Assembly (NCBI RefSeq): GCF_030348505.1
Contig: NZ_JAUCFJ010000002.1
Location: 2,236,001 to 2,300,000, forward strand
Source of the DNA: Lysinibacillus sp. G4S2
Lineage (GTDB): Bacteria; Bacillota; Bacilli; Bacillales_A; Planococcaceae
Direction of reading: 5' to 3'
Length of the DNA: 64,000 nucleotides
Numbering within the stretch: position 1 is the stretch's first letter; every line of letters starts with the position of its first letter. Below the pieces are notes generated by a model. The model was not told the origin of the DNA and made no database searches. It saw only the letters and a program-made list of their open reading frames with translations. The position numbers and the translations under genes are program-made. Shown one piece after another: positions 17,340 through 27,227 of the stretch.

Positions 17340-19499
17340 ATGGGACTTAGAATGATCATTGCTGAGAAGCCGTCCGTAGCGAAGAACATTGCAGATGCTT
17401 TAAAAATTAAAAACAAAAAAGATGGTTTCTTTGAAGGAAATGGTTATGTCATTACATGGGCTTTCGGCCATCTATTACAGCTTTTTGATGCCAAGGATTA
17501 TGATAAAAAGATGGAAAAATGGCATATGGAGAACTTTCCATTTATCCCCGAGCATTTTCGTTATAAGGTGAAAACAGATCCTAAAAAAAGAGGGAAAGAA
17601 GATTTTGGGGCAAGAAAACAGCTAAGAATCATTAATAGTTTAATGAAGCGACAAGATGTTCAAATGGTCATTTCTGCGTGCGATTTTGATAGAGAGGGAC
17701 AAATTATAGGAGATAGTATTATTTATCAGCTTAATAGCCAAAAGCCGGTGTATCGTCTGCTCTTAAATGAATGGACAGCGGAGGAAGTACTTAAAGGGCT
17801 AGAAAAAATTATGCCTAATAGTGAGATGAAACCTCTTCAAGATGCAGGTATTAGCCGTCAATGGGCTGACTGGATCATTGGCATTAATTTAACCTCTGTA
17901 GCTACATTAAAATACCAAAAAGGCTCTGGGAAAGCGTTGAATATTGGACGAGTATTGCTGCCTACTTTAAAAATAATTTATGATCGTGATAAAGAAATAG
18001 AAAATTTTGTACCAGAGGACTACTTTAAGCTTGTAGCTACGTTTAGCACGGATGATGGGCGAGCATATGAAGGCATTTATATCGAAAATAAAGTAGAAAA
18101 ATTTAAAAATAGAGCTGAGTTAGAAGCAATACAGCAAGAGCTAATAAATAAACAAGCGGTGATTGTGGATAAAAAGGTTGAACTGAAAAAAGAATATCCT
18201 CCGTATTTATTTAATCTTTCAAATTTACAAGGATTTATCACAAGTAAATTTAAAGGCTGGACTTCAGATAAAGTGTTAAAAGTAGCACAGTCTTTATATG
18301 AAAAGAAATATATTACCTATCCTCGAACAGCAAGTGTTGTCTTAGAGGAAAGTTTAGTAGAGAAGACAGCAAATGTATTGAATAAGTTGAAAACAGGATT
18401 ACCGTATGAACATGAAATCCAATTTTCCAAAAAGAAACGTGTTTTTGATAACGCTAAAGTAGAGAGCCATAGTGCGATTATACCGACGTATGTCATCCCT
18501 AAGTCGCTTAATAATGATGAGGCCATAGTTTACAATGCTATCAAAAATCGCTTCATTATGCAGTTTATGCCTGTTGCTGAATATGAAGAAACTCGAATTT
18601 CTACGAAAGTGAATAGTAGTGATATAAAAGGGATATTTGCAACAAAAGGAAAGGTTCAATTAGTTGAAGGTTGGAAAAAAGTCGAAGAAATTAAATCGAA
18701 TGACGTCATTCTTCCTTTAGTAAATATAAATGAACTAGTAAATATTGTAGAGCATAAGATTACAGCCCATACAACAACGCCACCTAAACAACATACTGAA
18801 AAAACATTACTTAGAGTGATGGAGACGTGTGGAAAAGGGGTTGAAAATGAAGAGAGTAATGAAATCATGGCTGCTATTTTAAGCGGATATAGCATTGGTA
18901 CCCCAGCGACGAGAGCGGAGACGATAAAAAAACTGATTACAGTCGGCTATATAGCTATGGACAATAAAAATTTGGTGTGTACAGAGCTTGGTAAAAACTT
19001 AGTAGAAACATTTCCGGTTAAAGATTTATTCGATTTAGAGTTCACGGGTCGATTAGAAAAAACATTATCGGAAATAGAAAAAAGAAAGTTTACGAAGGAG
19101 CAGTTTCTACATTTAATTGTTAATTTTACAGTCAATGCGGTTCATACGATTAAAAATAGTGAAGATGTGACACTCAGCAAAGTAACACGAGCGCAGAAGA
19201 AATTTGAAGTAGTAGGGAAATGCCCATTATGTGGTCATGGTGTGATCGAAGGGCAAAAAGGATTCGGCTGCAGTAACTGGAAAAAGGGCTGTAAATTTGT
19301 CATCTGGAAAAACGATAAATTTTTAGCCACTATGAAGAAGAAGCCTACGAAAACAATGGTGAAGAAATTGCTAGCCGATGGAACGGTCTTGGTAAAAGGC
19401 TTAACGAGTAAAAAAGGCTCTAAATTCGATGCTCATTTAAAATATGAAAAAAATCCAGACAATGAATATTTTAGTTGGAAGATGGAATTTGAAAAATAA
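17340..19499 (+). CDS. topB: DNA topoisomerase III (type IA), 719 aa
   Basis: The N-terminal Toprim domain starts MIIAEKPSVAKNIADAL, with VISACDFDREGQIIG giving the D-x-D metal site. DAGISRQWADWIIGINLT and SGKALNIGRVLLPTL follow. The active-site Tyr is about residue 327 in KYITYPRTAS. GTPATRAETIKKL lies near 520, and a C-terminal four-Cys zinc ribbon begins at CPLCGHG, residue 628. The enzyme cuts one strand and decatenates replication or recombination intermediates. The length is normal for TopB of Bacillales. The ATG at 17340 has GGGGAGG upstream. It stands alone. Confidence 0.95.
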   Translation: MGLRMIIAEKPSVAKNIADALKIKNKKDGFFEGNGYVITWAFGHLLQLFDAKDYDKKMEKWHMENFPFIPEHFRYKVKTDPKKRGKEDFGARKQLRIINSLMKRQDVQMVISACDFDREGQIIGDSIIYQLNSQKPVYRLLLNEWTAEEVLKGLEKIMPNSEMKPLQDAGISRQWADWIIGINLTSVATLKYQKGSGKALNIGRVLLPTLKIIYDRDKEIENFVPEDYFKLVATFSTDDGRAYEGIYIENKVEKFKNRAELEAIQQELINKQAVIVDKKVELKKEYPPYLFNLSNLQGFITSKFKGWTSDKVLKVAQSLYEKKYITYPRTASVVLEESLVEKTANVLNKLKTGLPYEHEIQFSKKKRVFDNAKVESHSAIIPTYVIPKSLNNDEAIVYNAIKNRFIMQFMPVAEYEETRISTKVNSSDIKGIFATKGKVQLVEGWKKVEEIKSNDVILPLVNINELVNIVEHKITAHTTTPPKQHTEKTLLRVMETCGKGVENEESNEIMAAILSGYSIGTPATRAETIKKLITVGYIAMDNKNLVCTELGKNLVETFPVKDLFDLEFTGRLEKTLSEIEKRKFTKEQFLHLIVNFTVNAVHTIKNSEDVTLSKVTRAQKKFEVVGKCPLCGHGVIEGQKGFGCSNWKKGCKFVIWKNDKFLATMKKKPTKTMVKKLLADGTVLVKGLTSKKGSKFDAHLKYEKNPDNEYFSWKMEFEK

Positions 19500-19778
19500 G
19501 GATTGAAATTTTGAATCTTTTTGAATTAATTCTCTACTATCCTAAACAATAAATAAGTGCAAGTCTGTAGAGAGCACTGAAAGATTTGATAGTAGATCAT
19601 GTAGAGTATTGTCCTCACTGTGGTGTTAGGTAAAGGTTTTTGATTCTAAATTTCGCTATATTATTAAAGGTATGCCTCCCATTAACTATCCTTTCGATGT
19701 AATAGAAAAGCAAAAGCAGGTGAAATTTGGTGCTTCGTAGAATGTATCCAATAACATAATCAGGGGAGGTAATAACCA

Positions 19779-20819
19779 TTGAATATAGAAATCGAATTGT
19801 CAACGGATTATAACTCTGTTATAGACCATGTCAGAAATACTCGTAATGTGGTGCAGGCTTCTGGACAATCTTTAATTATCATTCAAAATGGGAAGATTGT
19901 AACGGAGCATTATGAAGGTCATCATTCAAATATAAGGAATGCTAAATCTCTTACGATGGATTCGCTATTTCATATCGCTTCTGTACGTAAGAGTTATACT
20001 GGTTTTTGCGTGGCTTGGGCTATTTGTAACGGACATATAAATTCAATCGATGACCCTGTATTGAAATATCTTCCGGAATTAAACGAAGAGACTTTAAAAG
20101 GAATTACACTAAGACATTTTCTTACACATACACACGGTTTACGAACAAATCCAGATGGAAATCTATTTAATTATTTCCACGCTGGTGAGAGATGGGATTA
20201 TCGAGATGAAAACATTCGAATGCTGGCTGAAATTATACGTCGCACAACAGGAAAAACAGTAGCAAAAATTGCTTCTGAAGAAATCTTTGTTCCTTTAGGA
20301 TTTAAAAAAGCTGGTTGGTATACTGAACCTTCTGATGATATGGTTTTAACAATCTTTGAACCTGATGGAAAATCTTCATTTGAAACTCGAAACAGTGCAG
20401 ATGGCGACCGACCGAATATGTTCTCTACTGCTCGCGAATTAGCTTATTGGGGCTTTCTACATTTAAATAACGGGAAAATCGGCGATGAACAGATTGTTAA
20501 TCCTGAGATACTAAAAATGGCAACAACGGTGCAGAGTCCGAAACTATTACGAAAAGAATTTCCGAATAATGGTTTCTTGTGGCAAGTACAAATGAATCCT
20601 ACAAAGAACAGTGAAATAGGTTTAAATGTTCCAAAAGGGTCATTTCAAATTCTTGGCATTTGTAATCAAACCCTCTTAGTTATGCCTGAATTTAATCTGG
20701 TAGCTGTCAGATTACTAAATCGTCTAGGAAATCCTCCGGGGTTCAACTATTTAGAGGACGTTAAGTCGTTTGGTGATTGTGTAACAGAGGCTTCAACTAA
20801 GTTATTAGTTAAAATATAA
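19779..20819 (+). CDS. Serine hydrolase of the beta-lactamase/class C family, 346 aa
   Basis: The nucleophile motif is S68-V-R-K71 in FHIASVRKSYTGF, the SxxK of penicillin-binding-type hydrolases. The conserved TLRHFLTHTHGL follows near 105 and a YRDEN segment stands where the Y-x-N motif is expected. There is no signal peptide, so the enzyme is probably cytoplasmic and acts as an esterase or D-aminopeptidase-like hydrolase rather than a beta-lactamase. The TTG start has GGGGAGG at good spacing. A strong terminator ends the unit. The substrate is unknown. Confidence 0.8.
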   Translation: MNIEIELSTDYNSVIDHVRNTRNVVQASGQSLIIIQNGKIVTEHYEGHHSNIRNAKSLTMDSLFHIASVRKSYTGFCVAWAICNGHINSIDDPVLKYLPELNEETLKGITLRHFLTHTHGLRTNPDGNLFNYFHAGERWDYRDENIRMLAEIIRRTTGKTVAKIASEEIFVPLGFKKAGWYTEPSDDMVLTIFEPDGKSSFETRNSADGDRPNMFSTARELAYWGFLHLNNGKIGDEQIVNPEILKMATTVQSPKLLRKEFPNNGFLWQVQMNPTKNSEIGLNVPKGSFQILGICNQTLLVMPEFNLVAVRLLNRLGNPPGFNYLEDVKSFGDCVTEASTKLLVKI

Positions 20820-20860
20820 TTTTGTGTTAAAACAATAAAGTCGTTTAATTTTGTCCTAAC

Positions 20861-20897
20861 AAACAACCACCTATCAAATATAGATAGGTGGTTGTTT
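20861..20897 (+). terminator. Rho-independent terminator
   Basis: The 15-bp arms AAACAACCACCTATC and complement are perfect with a 7-nt loop. It lies 41 nt after the serine hydrolase gene. Confidence 0.85.
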
Positions 20898-21086
20898 CAT
20901 TAAGTCCAGCGTGTTGCACTGGAGTGTACAAGTGTCGAAAAAAGCTATATTAATCCATTCAGTTTTTTTATTTATTGGTAGATTTGGGATGTACATTTTC
21001 CCATTTACTTTTTTTTGTCCCTTAATTAGAAGTTTTGTCGAAATCATTTTGCTAGTTATTTAAAGTAGTATAATTCAAAAAAATAG

Positions 21087-21159
21087 TAGGTGTATTGATT
21101 GGGGAAAAATTTATCATTGAGCGAAAAAAGATTTAAACGGATCAATCGATATTTTCCTG
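21087..21159 (+). repeat. Decayed miniature family A copy
   Basis: TAGGTGTATTGATTGGGG plus the TTATCATTGAGCG arm matches the left end of family A. GGATCAATCGATATTTTCCTG at the right is a diverged terminal repeat. The G+C-rich core is missing and no clear duplication flanks it. It lies in the 400-nt leader of the germination operon; nothing else was recognised in 20898-21224. Confidence 0.45.
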
Positions 21160-21224
21160 ATTAGCAAAGTTATAAATAAAATTATTAAAATTGCGCAAAA
21201 AATAAATAGTAAATGAGGTAGTCT

Positions 21225-22835
21225 ATGGGCTTTTTTAAAAAGAAAAGTAATTCTCAATTGCATGCCAATTCTATTTCAACTAGCCAAATGATGAAGACAG
21301 GTTCAACAAATGAATTAAAAATAAATCTTCAAGAAAATATAAAAAGAATTAAAGATTCCCTTGGAAAAAGCTCGGATATTATCATTCGAGAAATTCGATT
21401 TGGAAAAGAAGAAAGTATTAAAGCCGGTATTATCTATACAGATGGATTAACCGATACAACCTCATTACAAAATTTTATTTTAGAAACGCTCATGATAGAT
21501 ATCAATGGGACCGAATTACAAAAAAAGCTATCTCCTGATCAAAATCTTATTAGCGTATTAAAAGATTTTGCCATGACTGTGGGAGAAATTAAAGAACTAA
21601 CTAATTTTGAAGAACTTTTTACTGGACTATTATCGGGGGATACGATTATTTTAATCGATGGATATGCCCAAGGTTTAATCATTTCCAATAAGCATTGGGT
21701 TGAGCGTGGAGTTACGGAAGCATCAGCCCAAGTGGTAGTAAGAGGACCCCGCGAAGGATTCTCCGAAAATTTGCGTGTAAATACAGCCTTAGTTCGTAGA
21801 AGACTGAAAGATCCAAATCTCTGGATGGAATCGAAAGTTATTGGGAAACGCACGAAAACGAATGTTGCCATGATGTATATCAAAGGTATTGCAAATGACA
21901 AAATAGTGAAAGAAGTCCGTTTACGTTTGGATAAAATAGATATCGATGGAATTCTCGAAAGTGGGAATATCGAAGAATTAATTCAGGATGCACCTTATTC
22001 ACCCTTTCCAACTATATTCAATACAGAACGGTCGGATGTCGTAGCTGCAGCATTATTGGAAGGGCGCGTAGCCATTTTGGTAGATGGAACACCATTTGTC
22101 CTTATTGTTCCAGCATTATTCGTCCAATTTTTTCAATCTTCAGAAGACTATTATCAACGTGCGGATATTGCTAGTCTTATTCGACTTCTTCGTTTTTTTG
22201 CATTTGCGATTGCAATGCTTGCACCTGCACTATTTATTGCCATCACAACTTTTAATCATACAATGCTACCTACTGGACTCCTAATAAGTCTGGCAGCCCA
22301 ACGAGAAGGTGCTCCATTTCCGGCATTTGTTGAAGCAATCATAATGGAAGTCACCTTTGAAATCTTGCGTGAAGCAGGCTTAAGAATGCCACGAAACATC
22401 GGTTCAGCCATTTCTATTGTAGGAGCATTTGTAATTGGAACAGCAGCAGTTGAAGCAGGTATAATCTCTGCTGCGATGGTAATCGTGGTTTCAATAACCG
22501 CCATTTCTAGTTTCGTTTCTCCAACTTACAACCTAGCTATCTCGGGGAGGATGCTACGTTTTGGATTTATGGCAATAGCTGCTTCTTTTGGTTTATTAGG
22601 AATAACGATTGGTTTAATAGCTCTACTTCTGCATTTATGTAGTTTGCGATCTTTTGGCGTGCCTTATATGTCTTCAATAGCTCCATTTAATCTTTCCGAT
22701 CAGAAGGATACGTTTATTCTCTTGCCTATATGGAAAATGTTTACTCGACCTCGTCTAATCAGTCAACAAAATATCGTTAGGCAACAAGATTCAGCCTCTG
22801 CAAAACCAGAACCACCAATAAATAAAAGAGTCTGA
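21225..22835 (+). CDS. Spore germinant receptor A subunit (GerA family), 536 aa
   Basis: The protein has a hydrophilic N-terminal half (residues 1-270) with INGTELQKKLSPDQNLISVLKDF and the family motif VTEASAQVVVRGPREGFSENLRVNTALVRRR. Five or six membrane helices follow from about 275 to 500, including VAAALLEGRVAILVDGTPF and EAGLRMPRNIGSAISIVGAFVIG. It is the GerAA/GerKA-type subunit that sits in the spore inner membrane and joins the B and C subunits in nutrient sensing. It opens the operon A-C-D-B. A sigma-G promoter is expected upstream, but none was confirmed by eye. Confidence 0.95.
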   Translation: MGFFKKKSNSQLHANSISTSQMMKTGSTNELKINLQENIKRIKDSLGKSSDIIIREIRFGKEESIKAGIIYTDGLTDTTSLQNFILETLMIDINGTELQKKLSPDQNLISVLKDFAMTVGEIKELTNFEELFTGLLSGDTIILIDGYAQGLIISNKHWVERGVTEASAQVVVRGPREGFSENLRVNTALVRRRLKDPNLWMESKVIGKRTKTNVAMMYIKGIANDKIVKEVRLRLDKIDIDGILESGNIEELIQDAPYSPFPTIFNTERSDVVAAALLEGRVAILVDGTPFVLIVPALFVQFFQSSEDYYQRADIASLIRLLRFFAFAIAMLAPALFIAITTFNHTMLPTGLLISLAAQREGAPFPAFVEAIIMEVTFEILREAGLRMPRNIGSAISIVGAFVIGTAAVEAGIISAAMVIVVSITAISSFVSPTYNLAISGRMLRFGFMAIAASFGLLGITIGLIALLLHLCSLRSFGVPYMSSIAPFNLSDQKDTFILLPIWKMFTRPRLISQQNIVRQQDSASAKPEPPINKRV

Positions 22836-22846
22836 GGGGGGAAACG

Positions 22847-24037
22847 ATGAAAAAGTGCATGTTGGTTCTCCTAATTCTTATCCCCCTTCTTACGGGCTGT
22901 TGGGACAAGAGGGAATTAAATGAGCTTGGCATTACACTGGCAATCGGAATAGATAAAGTAGGAGGTGAATATCAAGTAACTACTCAAGTGGTTGTACCTT
23001 CGGAAATATCCATGAAAACAAGTACTGGGCGTTCACCAGTCATTCTGTTTCAAGAGAAAGGCGAAACAGTATATGAAGCGTTTCGAAAAATTACAAAGAC
23101 ATCACCTCGAAAAATATATCCAGGACATCTTCGAATGCTTGTGCTTGGTGAGGATTTAGCTGAAGAAGGTATAGCAGAATCCTTAGAGTTAATGTCAAGA
23201 TATCGGGAACTTCGATCTGATTTTTTTGTTGCTATTGCCAAGGATAGGACCGCAGAGGAAGTACTGAATGTTAGAACAACGATTGAAAGTATACCCGCCA
23301 ATAAAATGTTTAACTCCCTTCAAACGTCAGAAGCTTCTTGGGCTGCAACGAACGGCATTAAGTTAGATGAGTTGATAGCTTCTATGACAAGTGATGGAAA
23401 GGAAGCCGTATTAACAGGGATACTAGTAACAGGGGATCAAGAAAAGGGGTCAAGCAAAAAGAATGTGGAATCGATTAATCCTTCTGCGCGAATTGTATAT
23501 GATGAATTAGCGGTGTTTAAAAAAGATAAGCTGGTGGGCTGGTTAACTGAACGAGAAAGCAGAGGGTATAATGGCATCGTCAACGAAGTGCAAAATTCTG
23601 TAACTGCTATATCTTGTCCTGAAGAAGGGAAAGCCACTATAGAGATTATTCAAGCGGATACTAAAATGAAAGGAAAAATAAACAAAGGTAAGCCTGAAGT
23701 AGATGTCAATATTAAAGTTAAAGGAAATGTTGGGGAAGTAGAGTGTCAAATTAATCTTAATGACCTAGATACGATTGTTGAGCTAGAGAAGATTACTGAA
23801 AAACAGATGGAAGAAACCGTTAATCTGACCATTGAAACGTTACAAAAACAATATAAGTCAGACATATTTGGATTTGGTGAAGCCATTCATCGGTCTAACC
23901 CGAAAGAATGGAAAAAGCTTAAAGAGCACTGGGATGAAGAATTCGCTGGGATGACAGTGAATGTTAAAGTAGACGTAAAACTTGTGCATACGGGCACAGA
24001 AGGTAATTCCTTCTTAGAAAAGATAGAGGTTAAATAA
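22847..24037 (+). CDS. Spore germinant receptor C subunit, lipoprotein, 396 aa
   Basis: The signal peptide ends in the lipobox LLTGC with Cys18, followed by WDKRELNELGITLAIGIDK, the universal start of GerAC/GerKC proteins. The mature part has the alternating alpha/beta layout of the family, with GHLRMLVLGEDLAEEGI near residue 90-105. After Lgt lipidation it would be anchored on the outer face of the spore inner membrane as part of the receptor. It starts 11 nt after the A subunit with a GGGG-type ribosome site. Confidence 0.95.
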   Translation: MKKCMLVLLILIPLLTGCWDKRELNELGITLAIGIDKVGGEYQVTTQVVVPSEISMKTSTGRSPVILFQEKGETVYEAFRKITKTSPRKIYPGHLRMLVLGEDLAEEGIAESLELMSRYRELRSDFFVAIAKDRTAEEVLNVRTTIESIPANKMFNSLQTSEASWAATNGIKLDELIASMTSDGKEAVLTGILVTGDQEKGSSKKNVESINPSARIVYDELAVFKKDKLVGWLTERESRGYNGIVNEVQNSVTAISCPEEGKATIEIIQADTKMKGKINKGKPEVDVNIKVKGNVGEVECQINLNDLDTIVELEKITEKQMEETVNLTIETLQKQYKSDIFGFGEAIHRSNPKEWKKLKEHWDEEFAGMTVNVKVDVKLVHTGTEGNSFLEKIEVK

Positions 24038-24039
24038 TC

Positions 24040-24276
24040 ATGATAAAAACTATAGGAATACTTATAATTGCGGCAATTATTGTGTGGATTGAAGTTCCGC
24101 CTCTCTTGGAAAAAAAATATAAAAAAGAGTTACTTGTATTTTCAATTCTTCTTGCAATTGGGGTAGGTCTAAGTATTACACTTTTCGGATTTGAAAGATC
24201 TATTCCAAATCCATTTGATTTACTCACTTTTATTTTTAAACCTCTTAATGACCTGATTTCACTTTTGTTGACATAA
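24040..24276 (+). CDS. Small two-helix germinant receptor D-type subunit, 78 aa
   Basis: Two hydrophobic helices (about residues 3-18 and 29-49) with a short Lys-rich loop KKYKKE between them match the small D subunits that accompany some GerA-type receptors and modulate germination rate. The start codon lies 2 nt after the stop of the C subunit. A long opposite-strand frame here is a shadow. The assignment rests on operon position, size and topology rather than strong sequence motifs. Confidence 0.75.
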   Translation: MIKTIGILIIAAIIVWIEVPPLLEKKYKKELLVFSILLAIGVGLSITLFGFERSIPNPFDLLTFIFKPLNDLISLLLT

Positions 24277-24309
24277 TAGAACAGTGTAGAGGGGAAGGTA
24301 TGATGTGAA

Positions 24310-25428
24310 ATGATGCAAGACGTTAAAATTAATTCGTACCAATTTCTAGTTTTAGTTATTTTATTTACGATTGGTACGAGCATCTTGACTGTGCCATCAG
24401 CATTAGCAACCGACGCAAAGCAAGACGCCTGGATTGCCACTATAATTGGTACGGGAATCGGTTTATTAGTCGTATGGCTATTCATCACTATAGCACAATG
24501 GTTCCCTAACCTCACCTATGTCCAAGTCATTGAAAAACTATTTGGAAGATGGATAGGTAAAGCTTTTTCTGCTTTTTTTGTAATCATATCACTTCTTTAT
24601 GCTTCTGAACTTTTGTATTACTTTGGACTATTCCTAAACATCCATATGATGCCGAATACTCCAATGGTAGTCCTTAATATTCTTATGGCGGGTATTGTGG
24701 TGATGGGAGTCCGTCTTGGATTGGAAACCTTCGCTCGTACTGCAGAAATCTTAATAGTCGTGTTTTTCGTCTTTTTTTTTATTTTAGTTGTGTGTATTTC
24801 ACCTGAAATGAAGTTTGAAAATATACAGCCTGTCTATGAGATGGGGACAAAAAAGATCGTCCAATCATCCATTTTCTATGTCATAGTATCTTCAGTAGAT
24901 GCTATTGTTCTCTTAATGATTTTCCCCTCTTTTGTTAATAAAATGAAACAAGGTAAAAAAGCTTTTTTCATTGGAAACTTAATAGGTGGCATCGTCATCA
25001 TCATTATTACATTTTTATGTGTTACAGTATTAGGTTTTGAGAAAACTGCAGGAGAGATTTATCCAAGTTATGAATTGACCAAAAAGATAAATATCGGGAA
25101 TTTTATACAGCGTATTGAGGGATTAATGGCATCGCTTTGGGTTATCACTCTCTTTTTTAAGACGACCCTTTATTTTTACGCCTCCGTTTTAGGGATGGCA
25201 CAAATTCTGAATTTGAAAGATTACCGCCCTTTAACATTACCGTTAGGCATGATTGCTGTTGTCCTTTCACTAGTGATTTATCCTAATATCATCTATCAAC
25301 AGCATTTTGACAAAACAACGGGTAATTCCTTAACATTATCAATCGGACTTTTCTTACCTCTTTTGTTGATAGTAGTATATACAATTCGAAAAAGAACGAA
25401 AAGGAATGAAATAGAAATAAAAGAATAG
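24310..25428 (+). CDS. Spore germinant receptor B subunit (APC-superfamily permease), 372 aa
   Basis: Ten to twelve hydrophobic helices are visible. The N-terminus reads VKINSYQFLVLVILFTIGTSILTVPSALA, with the GTSIL motif of the GerAB/spore permease family, and QDAWIATIIG follows. GerAB proteins bind the germinant (usually an amino acid) within an APC-type fold. The C-terminus is a short charged tail. It closes the receptor operon. The ligand cannot be read from the sequence. Confidence 0.95.
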   Translation: MMQDVKINSYQFLVLVILFTIGTSILTVPSALATDAKQDAWIATIIGTGIGLLVVWLFITIAQWFPNLTYVQVIEKLFGRWIGKAFSAFFVIISLLYASELLYYFGLFLNIHMMPNTPMVVLNILMAGIVVMGVRLGLETFARTAEILIVVFFVFFFILVVCISPEMKFENIQPVYEMGTKKIVQSSIFYVIVSSVDAIVLLMIFPSFVNKMKQGKKAFFIGNLIGGIVIIIITFLCVTVLGFEKTAGEIYPSYELTKKINIGNFIQRIEGLMASLWVITLFFKTTLYFYASVLGMAQILNLKDYRPLTLPLGMIAVVLSLVIYPNIIYQQHFDKTTGNSLTLSIGLFLPLLLIVVYTIRKRTKRNEIEIKE

Positions 25429-25580
25429 AAGATTATTTTGAAAAATCTATAGATAGGCCTTTAATGTGGATAAAAACGTAGATAGAAACTCTATAATACA
25501 TAGAGAATATAGATTTAAAAAATATGCCGTATTCACTTGGATTGGCAATGTCCAGATTGTCATAATAGTTAGTCATTGAA

Positions 25581-25620
25581 ATAAGCCGTATATAGCTCTT
25601 TTTTAGACTATACGGCTTAT
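25581..25620. terminator. Terminator between the germination operon and the ABC operon
   Basis: The arms ATAAGCCGTATA (25581-25592) and TATACGGCTTAT (25609-25620) are perfect, with a T run in the loop region. It lies between two converging transcripts. The rest of 25429-25720 holds no gene. Confidence 0.65.
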
Positions 25621-25720
25621 AATATTTTTTACCACAAGCTCTCTGGAAACGATTAATTCCTTTACGAAAAACCTCAGAGGACCTTTTTCAATTCTTTTGC
25701 ATTCCTGAATACATAATCGG

Positions 25721-26455
25721 TCAATATGTGTCACGTGTACTAAAACTTTTCAATCCATAAACTAGTAAAATGATAAAAGTTCCACTCAATAGTGTATAAA
25801 ATAAGAAATAAGATTGAATAGGTGATTCATCCTCAGGTGACATCGCTAACATTGGCTGTGTCCATGGATAAATCTGGCCTAATGGGGTGCTGGCAACAAT
25901 AATGGCTGGAAGTGTGAAAACAATACTGATGGCTAATGGTATGCCAAATGTCTTAGCTTTTATGGAGATAATTAGTTGTAAAAGTATTAAAGGTAGGCAC
26001 GTTATAATGCCTTTAATTATATACCCCAGTATTGTAAAGAGCGGAAGGTTGCCTTCGATTCCCGTTATATAACCAACTCCTATAAAAAAGATTAATAAAA
26101 TTAGCATCGTAATGGTTACCATTCGAACCACTGTAAGAAATTTACCTAGAAAGATGTCTGAGTGTTTGACAGGTAAAGCTAGTAGTTGTTTCCATCCGCC
26201 TCCCACATGTTCACCTCTACAAATAAGGGCTGAGTATATTCCTACTAAAATTGGTAATACAAAAGGGCCCATAAATAATGCGACTTGTGTCCATACTTCT
26301 ATCCAAGCATTTTCTCCAGGTTGCATAAAGAGGTCATAGTTTTTAAAGAAATTAATATACGCTAATGACACACCTAGTAAAGGGCCAATAAAGTAAAGTA
26401 ACCATGAATTGGAGCGTTTTAACTTTAATCGTTCAACAAATAAGATGTTTTTCAA
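25721..26455 (-). CDS. ABC transporter permease (LanG/BcrB type), 244 aa
   Basis: About six membrane helices are visible, with the family's opening KNILFVERLKLKRSNSWLLYFIGPLLG and the conserved REHVGGGWKQLLALPVKHSDIFLGKFL near residue 80-105. It belongs to the ABC-2 permeases that extrude or expel lantibiotics and bacitracin-like peptides. The TTG at 26455 is chosen because GGGAGGG lies 6 nt before it; the open frame extends upstream into the preceding gene. It is the third gene of an ATPase-permease-permease operon. Confidence 0.85.
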   Translation of the reverse strand: MKNILFVERLKLKRSNSWLLYFIGPLLGVSLAYINFFKNYDLFMQPGENAWIEVWTQVALFMGPFVLPILVGIYSALICRGEHVGGGWKQLLALPVKHSDIFLGKFLTVVRMVTITMLILLIFFIGVGYITGIEGNLPLFTILGYIIKGIITCLPLILLQLIISIKAKTFGIPLAISIVFTLPAIIVASTPLGQIYPWTQPMLAMSPEDESPIQSYFLFYTLLSGTFIILLVYGLKSFSTRDTY

Positions 26456-26468
26456 AATTAGCCCTCCC

Positions 26469-27227
26469 TTACTGGACATTCCGTTTGGCAAAATGCATGG
26501 ACCCCATAAAAAATAGGATGATACCTACTATTAGATTAACAACAAGAAATGCCGAAAAATCTGGGTTATATCCTATTCCTTCATACTGCAATATAACTGT
26601 CGATGATTGAATTGGATAGGCAATTGGGAACCATCTTGTTGTTTGGGTAGCTGCTAAAAATAGCCCCATAATAGCAGAAACTGATCCGATAAGAATAGAG
26701 AAGGCCTGATTTTTAATGCTCATAGCTAGCCAAAATTGAAAAGCCATTATTGGTAATACTGCAATTAACATACCGTAACAATCGCCTATCAATAAGCCCC
26801 AAGGAATATCCCCTTCAAATGATAGTACCTTTCCTAGAAAAACCATGCCAATCAGAAAAATCGTAATTGAAAGGAATAGACTAATCGTTAACCAAGTAAA
26901 TTTACTCAAATAAATTTTTCCTCTTGCTATAGGCATTGAAAGGGTTTGTTTCCATCCATTTGCCTGATGTTCAATATTTGCAATCACTGATGCAGCAAGT
27001 GTAACGGCTAATGGAAAACCTAGACCAAATAACAAACTATTGTCATATATTAAATACATCCACAAGGAGCCTGCACCGAACATCTCAGCTTGCTTTTCCA
27101 CAAACTCAGCGCGATAGGTGAGATTCACCAACTCATATGCAATGATAAGTAACGGAACCAATGAAACAATAATCAATAACGACGAACGTTTTAATTTGAT
27201 TTTATCTGCCCATAATATATTTTTCAT
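26469..27227 (-). CDS. ABC transporter permease (LanE/BcrB type), 252 aa
   Basis: The protein is a paralogue of the next gene: KNILWADKIKLKRSSLLIIVSLVPLL, then IEHQANGWKQTLSMPIARGKIYLSKF, and five or six further hydrophobic segments. Two such unequal permeases with one ATPase make the LanFEG architecture of lantibiotic immunity. The start overlaps the ATPase stop by 4 nt (ATGA), which suggests translational coupling. Confidence 0.85.
   Translation of the reverse strand: MKNILWADKIKLKRSSLLIIVSLVPLLIIAYELVNLTYRAEFVEKQAEMFGAGSLWMYLIYDNSLLFGLGFPLAVTLAASVIANIEHQANGWKQTLSMPIARGKIYLSKFTWLTISLFLSITIFLIGMVFLGKVLSFEGDIPWGLLIGDCYGMLIAVLPIMAFQFWLAMSIKNQAFSILIGSVSAIMGLFLAATQTTRWFPIAYPIQSSTVILQYEGIGYNPDFSAFLVVNLIVGIILFFMGSMHFAKRNVQ

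Noticed and set aside
19573..19635. EYCPHCGV-like text before the serine hydrolase, possible ISL3-type transposase start
   Set aside because: Only about 20 residues match a zinc-knuckle pattern and the frame stops at once; too short to call.
24030..24515. 161-aa frame antisense to the germination operon
   Set aside because: It overlaps the small D subunit and the B subunit start on the other strand and has no family features.
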